Shown in pieces: positions 6,586 to 10,763 of a stretch of 10,763 nt of DNA. Under the pieces are notes generated by a model. The model was not told the DNA's origin. It made no database searches and worked only from the letters and a program-made list of their open reading frames with translations. The DNA comes from Firmicutes bacterium UBA6648 (lineage in GTDB: Bacteria; Bacillota; Clostridia; Peptostreptococcales; Anaerovoracaceae). Position 1 is the stretch's first letter; every line of letters starts with the position of its first letter. The stretch spans positions 1 through 10,763 of the forward strand of contig DKLE01000126.1 of assembly GCA_002455605.1 (NCBI GenBank). Reading direction: 5' to 3'. Position numbers and translations under genes: made by a program.

Positions 6586-7693
6586 AAATTTTACTGATAA
6601 TCAACTGGTAACTATTTCCTCCTGTTTTGGAAAGAAGCTGAAAGTTACTGTTTTCGGAGGTTCTCATGAGCCTCAAATAGGTGTAACCATTCACGGTCTG
6701 CCGGAAGGAATACTGATTGATTTTAAGAAAATGGAGCAGTTTCTATCCAGAAGAGCTCCCGGAAACAGCATATTTACTACTCCCCGAAAGGAGCCGGACA
6801 CACCTGTAGTAGAAGCCGGCCTAATGAACGGTAAGACTACAGGGGAGCCACTGACTATAATAATAAAAAATACCAATACACGTTCCGGCGATTATTCTGC
6901 ACTTCGAGACATCCCCCGCCCCGCCCATGCAGATTTCACGGCATCTATCAAGTACGGGGACACCATCAATATGTCCGGCGGAGGCCCTTTTTCCGCAAGA
7001 ATGACTGCACCTTTATGTATTGCGGGGGCTATTGCTTTGCAGCTTCTGGAAGACTTAGGGATCAGTATAGGTGCTCACCTATATTCTGTGGGAGATGTCC
7101 AAGATACGCCTTTTGATCCCGTAACAGCCGGAGAAACAGACTTTTCCCCTCTTAGGGAAAGTGCTTTTCCTGTTATAAGCCCAGAAAAAGGTTCTGCCAT
7201 GCAAAGCGTAATAAAAGCCGCTATGGCAGAAGGAGATTCTGTTGGTGGCGTGGTGGAATGCTGTGCTGTAGGGGTTCCTGCGGGAATGGGAGGCCCTATG
7301 TATGATAGTATAGAAGGGCATCTGGCACAGATTTTCTTTGGAATCCCTGCCGTAAAAGGAATCGAATTCGGCAATGGCTTTGCAGGTTCGCTCTTGAAGG
7401 GCTCTCAGAATAACGATGCCTTCTGCATAGATAACGGCGAAGTACGAACATTAACCAATAACCACGGCGGTATCTTAGGCGGTATTTCTTCCGGAATGCC
7501 TCTTATCTGCCGGCTGGCTTTTAAACCCACTCCATCCATATCTAAAGAACAGCAGTCAGTCAGTCTGAGCCGTAAAGAGAATAAAAAATTGATGATTACC
7601 GGCAGACATGATCCCTGTGTAGTGATAAGAGCTGTCCCTGTTGTAGAAGCCGCTATGGCTATCGGCCTGCTGGATTTGCTGTTGAGCAAGTAA
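6572..7693 (+). CDS. aroC: Chorismate synthase
   Basis: Eliminates phosphate from EPSP to give chorismate, using reduced FMN. From the ATG at 6572 the protein has 373 residues. That start has GGAGG at 6559-6563, 8 nt upstream; a longer in-frame start at 6539 lies deep in aroA without a better site. Motifs: FGGSHEPQIG (28-37, H32), RRAPGNS (60-66), NGKTTGEP (86-93), RPAHADF (116-122, H119), SGGGPFSARMT (135-145), GGISSGMP (313-320) and GRHDPCVVIRAVPVVEAA (344-361). The first signature is usually G-E-S-H-G; here it is G-G-S-H-E, although the catalytic histidine is kept. About 16 residues precede the usual SSxFG opening. The 14-nt overlap with aroA suggests coupled translation. Confidence 0.95.
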   Translation: MSSDKNFTDNQLVTISSCFGKKLKVTVFGGSHEPQIGVTIHGLPEGILIDFKKMEQFLSRRAPGNSIFTTPRKEPDTPVVEAGLMNGKTTGEPLTIIIKNTNTRSGDYSALRDIPRPAHADFTASIKYGDTINMSGGGPFSARMTAPLCIAGAIALQLLEDLGISIGAHLYSVGDVQDTPFDPVTAGETDFSPLRESAFPVISPEKGSAMQSVIKAAMAEGDSVGGVVECCAVGVPAGMGGPMYDSIEGHLAQIFFGIPAVKGIEFGNGFAGSLLKGSQNNDAFCIDNGEVRTLTNNHGGILGGISSGMPLICRLAFKPTPSISKEQQSVSLSRKENKKLMITGRHDPCVVIRAVPVVEAAMAIGLLDLLLSK

Positions 7694-7740
7694 ATATGTT
7701 ACTGAAAGACTTGATTAAATAAAATGTGAGGTACAACCAT

Positions 7741-8880
7741 ATGATCTTAAGGAATTTAAGAGATGAAATTGATAATATAGATGTTAAAATTGTAGATTTA
7801 TTTACTGAACGTATGAAGATTTCCAAAGAAATAGCAGAAGAAAAAAAAGGTTCCGGGACACCCATCTTAAACAGTAAGAGAGAAAAGGAAATCTTAGAGA
7901 AAGTATCAGAACGGGCGGGAGATACCCTGGATAGATATACCCGTATTTTATACAATACTATTTTTGATGTAAGCCGTTCTTACCAGACTCGTTTCGTACA
8001 TACAGAGTCTTTATTAAAAGATGAAATAGAAAAGGCGATATCCAATACGCCGGATATCTTTCCAAAAAAAGCAGTTGTTGCCTGCCAAGGAGTTACAGGC
8101 TCTTATTCCCAGCTTGCAGCGGAGAAAATTTTTGACTTTCCTTCTATTATGTATTTTAATAATTTTGAAAGCGTTTTTAATGCAGTGGATAAAGGTCTTT
8201 GCCAATACGGTATTCTCCCCATTGAAAACAGCTCCTACGGCTCTGTGGGTCCAGTATATGATCTCATGAAAAACCACCATTTTTACATTACCAGAAGTTA
8301 CAAGCTTAGAATTGCTCATAAGCTTCTGGCCAAACCCGGAGTGAAACTGGAAGATATCAAAGAAATTGTTTCCCATGAGCAGGCATTAGGTCAGTGTGCT
8401 AAGTTTATTGAAGAACAAAAAAACATTAAAATAACCGTATGTGAAAATACAGCTATGGCCGCGGAAATGGTTTCTAAAAGTCAGTGCTCCGATATAGCGG
8501 CTATTTCATCAAGAGAATGTGCAGAGCTTTACGATCTAAATGTGATAGCTGAAGATATTCAACTAAGCGATAACAATTACACTCGTTTCATTTGCATTTC
8601 CAAAAACCTTGAACTATACCCCGGAGCGAACAAGCTGAGCTTAATGCTTTCACTGCCACATCGTCCAATGTCGTTATACAATATGATAGCTAAATTCTCT
8701 ACATTGGGCTTAAATCTGACTAAATTAGAATCCAGACCAATACCCGGAAGTGATTTCGAATTTATGTTTTATTTCGATATGGAGGCCTCCTTGTGTTCTC
8801 CTGAAGTTGTCAGTTTGCTGAGTGAATTATCTTTGCAGTCGGAGCTGTTTGTCTTCTTGGGAAACTATATTGAAAATTAA
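7741..8880 (+). CDS. pheA: Bifunctional chorismate mutase / prephenate dehydratase (P-protein)
   Basis: Converts chorismate to prephenate and then to phenylpyruvate, the Phe branch. From ATG 7741 it has 379 residues; GAGG at 7728-7731 is 9 nt upstream, so I prefer this to the GTG at 7726, which overlaps that site. The AroQ mutase occupies about 1-90 with R7, R24, K35, R47 and E48 in the register of the E. coli active site (R11, R28, K39, R51, E52). The dehydratase domain (about 102-285) has QGVTGSYSQLAA (106-117), GILPIENSSYGSV (147-159) and the catalytic NNYTRF (278-283). An ACT domain follows (about 298-378) with ESRP (330-333), but the partner Phe-binding GAL motif reads MSL (310-312). Prephenate made here can also feed TyrA. 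The gap to aroC is 47 nt. Confidence 0.95.
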   Translation: MILRNLRDEIDNIDVKIVDLFTERMKISKEIAEEKKGSGTPILNSKREKEILEKVSERAGDTLDRYTRILYNTIFDVSRSYQTRFVHTESLLKDEIEKAISNTPDIFPKKAVVACQGVTGSYSQLAAEKIFDFPSIMYFNNFESVFNAVDKGLCQYGILPIENSSYGSVGPVYDLMKNHHFYITRSYKLRIAHKLLAKPGVKLEDIKEIVSHEQALGQCAKFIEEQKNIKITVCENTAMAAEMVSKSQCSDIAAISSRECAELYDLNVIAEDIQLSDNNYTRFICISKNLELYPGANKLSLMLSLPHRPMSLYNMIAKFSTLGLNLTKLESRPIPGSDFEFMFYFDMEASLCSPEVVSLLSELSLQSELFVFLGNYIEN

Positions 8881-8900
8881 AATTTTAGACAGGAGAAATT

Positions 8901-9755
8901 ATGATTTACGGACTAATCGGAGAAAAGCTGGGACACAGCTATTCAAAAATCATCCATGAAAAACTGGGAGCTTATACATATGATCTGTTCCCTCTCACCG
9001 AACAGGAATTAGACTTATTCCTTAAGGCAAGAGAATTTTCCGGACTAAATGTTACCATCCCTTATAAGCAGACGGTTATTCCCTACTGCGATCAAGTATC
9101 CCCTTTAGCACAAGAAATCGGTGCAGTCAACACTTTATACTTTAATGCTAAGGGTATGCTCTGCGGTACTAATACGGATTATCACGGCTTTATTTACGCC
9201 ATGGAAGGTGCCGATATCTCACTGTACAACAAAAAAGTTTTAATTCTGGGAGACGGCGCCACCTGTAAAACCATTCGAAAGGCCGTTTTGGATAAGGGTG
9301 CAAGCGAGGTAATCATTGCTTCTCGCAAAGTCGGCGAGCCTATATTTGAAAATTTTAAAACCAGTAAAAATTTTTCACCCTATGAATTAATCAATTGCAC
9401 TACTTTGAACTATCAGGATTTGGACGCGCAGCTTGATGCAGAAATTGTTATTAACGCCACGCCGGTGGGAATGTGGCCAAATACAGAAAACCGTCCTATT
9501 GATTTAAAGAAATTTACTAATTGCATAGGTGTGTTTGATGTGATATATAATCCGTATTATACGAAATTCATTCTTCAGGCTAAGGAGCTGGGGATTCCTT
9601 ATGCCAGCGGACTTGCCATGCTGGTGGCGCAGGCGACAGAAGCCGCCGGATATTTTACAGGAAAAAAAGGCTTTGAAACCTATAACACAGCAATTATGGG
9701 GGAACTCAAAGATTTATTTTTGACAGATAAAGGAGATAGGGATAAAAATGCATAG
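8901..9755 (+). CDS. aroE: Shikimate dehydrogenase
   Basis: NADPH-dependent reduction of 3-dehydroshikimate to shikimate, the fourth step. The 284 residues carry the substrate-binding serines in GHSYSK (11-16), NVTIPYK (50-56, catalytic K56), AVNT (75-78), TNTDYHG (90-96 region, catalytic D93), ATPVGM (186-191) and the late GLAMLVAQA (237-245, Q244). The nucleotide loop is GDGATC (117-122) rather than the usual GAGGAS type, followed by SRK (151-153), whose basic residues suit NADP. GGAG at 8892-8895 is 5 nt before the ATG, a rather short spacing; the gap to pheA is 20 nt. The last 8 nt overlap aroD. The quinate dehydrogenase and AroE-like paralogues are alternatives, but the operon context supports AroE. 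Confidence 0.93.
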   Translation: MIYGLIGEKLGHSYSKIIHEKLGAYTYDLFPLTEQELDLFLKAREFSGLNVTIPYKQTVIPYCDQVSPLAQEIGAVNTLYFNAKGMLCGTNTDYHGFIYAMEGADISLYNKKVLILGDGATCKTIRKAVLDKGASEVIIASRKVGEPIFENFKTSKNFSPYELINCTTLNYQDLDAQLDAEIVINATPVGMWPNTENRPIDLKKFTNCIGVFDVIYNPYYTKFILQAKELGIPYASGLAMLVAQATEAAGYFTGKKGFETYNTAIMGELKDLFLTDKGDRDKNA

Positions 9756-10512
9756 TTTAAAAGTACGAAACCTGATAATAGGCGAGGGGATTCCAAAAAT
9801 TTGTGTATCAATCCTTGGGCGTACAAAAAAACAAATCCTCCATGAAGCAGAAGCCATTGCTGGCCTCCCTGTTGATTTAGTGGAATGGAGAGCAGATTGG
9901 TTTGATGAAATCTCTAATCTGGATTTGCTTTCATCGGTATTGAGGGAGCTCCGTAGTATCATGAAGAATATCCCCATTTTATTTACTTTTCGTACTGCCT
10001 CTGAAGGCGGGCAGAAAACAATCGGGGTCACTGATTATGTTGAATTAAATAAAACAGCGGCTGCAACCGGTCACATAGATTTAATCGATATAGAAGCTTT
10101 TATGGATAATCTTTCGATTCCTTCCATTTTGCCCCTGTTGCATCCATACAAGGTAAAAATGCTTCTGTCTAATCACGATTTTAAGCATACACCTCCAAAA
10201 GAAGAAATTATCGCAAGACTTCGCAAGATGCAGGATCTTGGAGCTGATATCGCCAAAATAGCAGTAATGCCCTCCTGCTCCCATGATGTTGCCGTCCTTC
10301 TTTCTGCTACGGCAGAAATGAATGAAAAGTATGCGGAATGCCCCATAGTCACTATGTCTATGTCCAAATCAGGCAGTATCAGCAGAATATCGGGAGAATA
10401 CTTCGGCTCTGCGATAACCTTTGCAGCGGCAGAGCAAGCCTCAGCTCCGGGTCAGATAGCCCTCCTGGAGCTGCATCAAATGTTAAGGACTATCCACCAA
10501 AATCTAATATAA
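9748..10512 (+). CDS. aroD: 3-dehydroquinate dehydratase, type I
   Basis: Dehydrates 3-dehydroquinate to 3-dehydroshikimate, the third step, through a Schiff base. The 254 residues are the type I length. EWRAD (46-50), FTFRTASEGG (79-88), DIEAF (114-118), SNHDF (141-145, catalytic H143), ADIAKIAV (166-173, Schiff-base K170), MSMSKSGSISR (203-213) and SAPGQ (232-236) are all present; H143 and K170 fall at the same numbers as in the Salmonella/E. coli enzyme. The start overlaps the aroE end by 8 nt; AAAGGAG (9729-9735) and AGGG (9738-9741) lie upstream as possible ribosome binding sites. It is the last recognisable gene of the cluster; no shikimate kinase follows within the window. Confidence 0.96.
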   Translation: MHSLKVRNLIIGEGIPKICVSILGRTKKQILHEAEAIAGLPVDLVEWRADWFDEISNLDLLSSVLRELRSIMKNIPILFTFRTASEGGQKTIGVTDYVELNKTAAATGHIDLIDIEAFMDNLSIPSILPLLHPYKVKMLLSNHDFKHTPPKEEIIARLRKMQDLGADIAKIAVMPSCSHDVAVLLSATAEMNEKYAECPIVTMSMSKSGSISRISGEYFGSAITFAAAEQASAPGQIALLELHQMLRTIHQNLI

Positions 10513-10565
10513 TAAGATGTTATATATCCCATTTAGTAATTGTTTGGAGATTTGGCAACACCCCA

Positions 10566-10607
10566 TAGGCTTTTATAAACTATGTGTAGGCTTTTAGCAG
10601 CTATGTC
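10566..10607. repeat. Two tandem copies of a 21-bp repeat
   Basis: Units 10566-10586 and 10587-10607 both read TAGGCTTTTA-nnAn-CTATGT-n and agree at 17 of 21 positions. The first unit with its flank also contains an inverted CATAG (10564-10568) and CTATG (10580-10584). Function is unknown; a doubled protein-binding site or a slippage remnant would both fit. Confidence 0.6.
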
Positions 10608-10662
10608 TTTGCATTTCTAATATATATCAATGTCTTACAACAACTGTTTTCAGTCTTATATA

Positions 10663-10720
10663 ACAAGCAATAAGCACCAGCGCGACGGAGCCTCCCGCCG
10701 TGCTGGTGCTTATTGCTTGT
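10663..10720. repeat. Perfect 19-bp inverted repeat downstream of aroD
   Basis: ACAAGCAATAAGCACCAGC (10663-10681) is the exact reverse complement of 10702-10720, around a 20-nt GC-rich loop in which ACGG (10685-10688) can also pair with CCGT (10698-10701). There is no T-run after it on either strand, so it is not a standard intrinsic terminator, although RNA from either strand would form a very stable hairpin. It may end or stabilise the aro mRNA, or be a copy of a dispersed palindromic element. Confidence 0.75.
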
Positions 10721-10763
10721 CGTATCCTCGTTAATGGATGCACCGTTGGCGGCCAGCGCACCT

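Larger units (their letters stand above)
10513..10763. other. Non-coding 3' flank of the operon, with a GC-rich end
   Basis: I see no convincing gene here and no U-tailed terminator directly after aroD. The first 150 bases are AT-rich. A weak promoter-like pair, TTGGCA (10552-10557) and TATAAA (10574-10579) with a 16-bp spacer, overlaps a 21-bp tandem repeat. A long perfect hairpin follows, then about 40 GC-rich bases unlike the rest of the intergenic sequence. On the minus strand a frame is open from the window edge through the hairpin to a TAG near 10613; on the plus strand an ATG at 10735 is open to the edge. Neither has recognisable protein features. Confidence 0.4.

Noticed and set aside
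7726..7740. GTG start for pheA at 7726
   Set aside because: It overlaps the GAGG that serves ATG 7741, and the AroQ domain begins normally from 7741.
7694..7740. Internal promoter before pheA
   Set aside because: No pair of -35 and -10 boxes with acceptable spacing was found in the 47-nt gap.
10663..10720. CRISPR or standard intrinsic terminator
   Set aside because: There is a single palindrome, no repeat-spacer series, and no T-run next to the stem on either strand.

Overview
The window looks like the chromosome of a Gram-positive anaerobe of the class Clostridia. The reasons are the moderately AT-rich sequence, strong GGAGG-type ribosome binding sites, consensus TTGACA/TATAAT-like promoters, a type I-beta DAHP synthase with an N-terminal regulatory domain, a chorismate mutase-prephenate dehydratase fusion, and a two-receptor plus PAS sensor protein typical of clostridial cyclic-di-GMP signalling proteins. 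I cannot name the genus.

Layout. Positions 1-1965 (minus strand) hold the N-terminal 655 residues of a membrane sensor with a signal peptide, two periplasmic-binding-protein-like domains, a transmembrane helix and a PAS-like domain; its C-terminus lies off the window. Positions 1966-2160 hold two back-to-back promoters. Positions 2161-2362 form a leader region: a 36-residue peptide very rich in Phe and Tyr, followed by an intrinsic terminator. Positions 2363-10512 are eight tightly packed plus-strand genes, aroF-tyrA-aroB-aroA-aroC-pheA-aroE-aroD. Positions 10513-10763 are non-coding as far as I can tell and hold a 21-bp tandem repeat, a perfect 19-bp inverted repeat and a GC-rich tail.

How it works together. 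AroF, AroB, AroD, AroE, AroA and AroC cover six of the seven steps from erythrose-4-phosphate plus PEP to chorismate; only shikimate kinase (AroK/AroL) is absent. PheA and TyrA carry chorismate and prephenate towards Phe and Tyr. No Trp-branch genes are present.

The main find is the leader. Its peptide has 10 Phe/Tyr codons and one Trp codon in 36. The RNA can fold in two mutually exclusive ways: a 10-bp terminator with a U-tract, or an antiterminator in which the 3' part of the leader reading frame pairs with the terminator hairpin. A third pairing can sequester the antiterminator strand. This is the logic of ribosome-mediated attenuation, as in enterobacterial trp and phe operons. Firmicutes are better known for controlling such operons with T-boxes or TRAP, and I see neither here.
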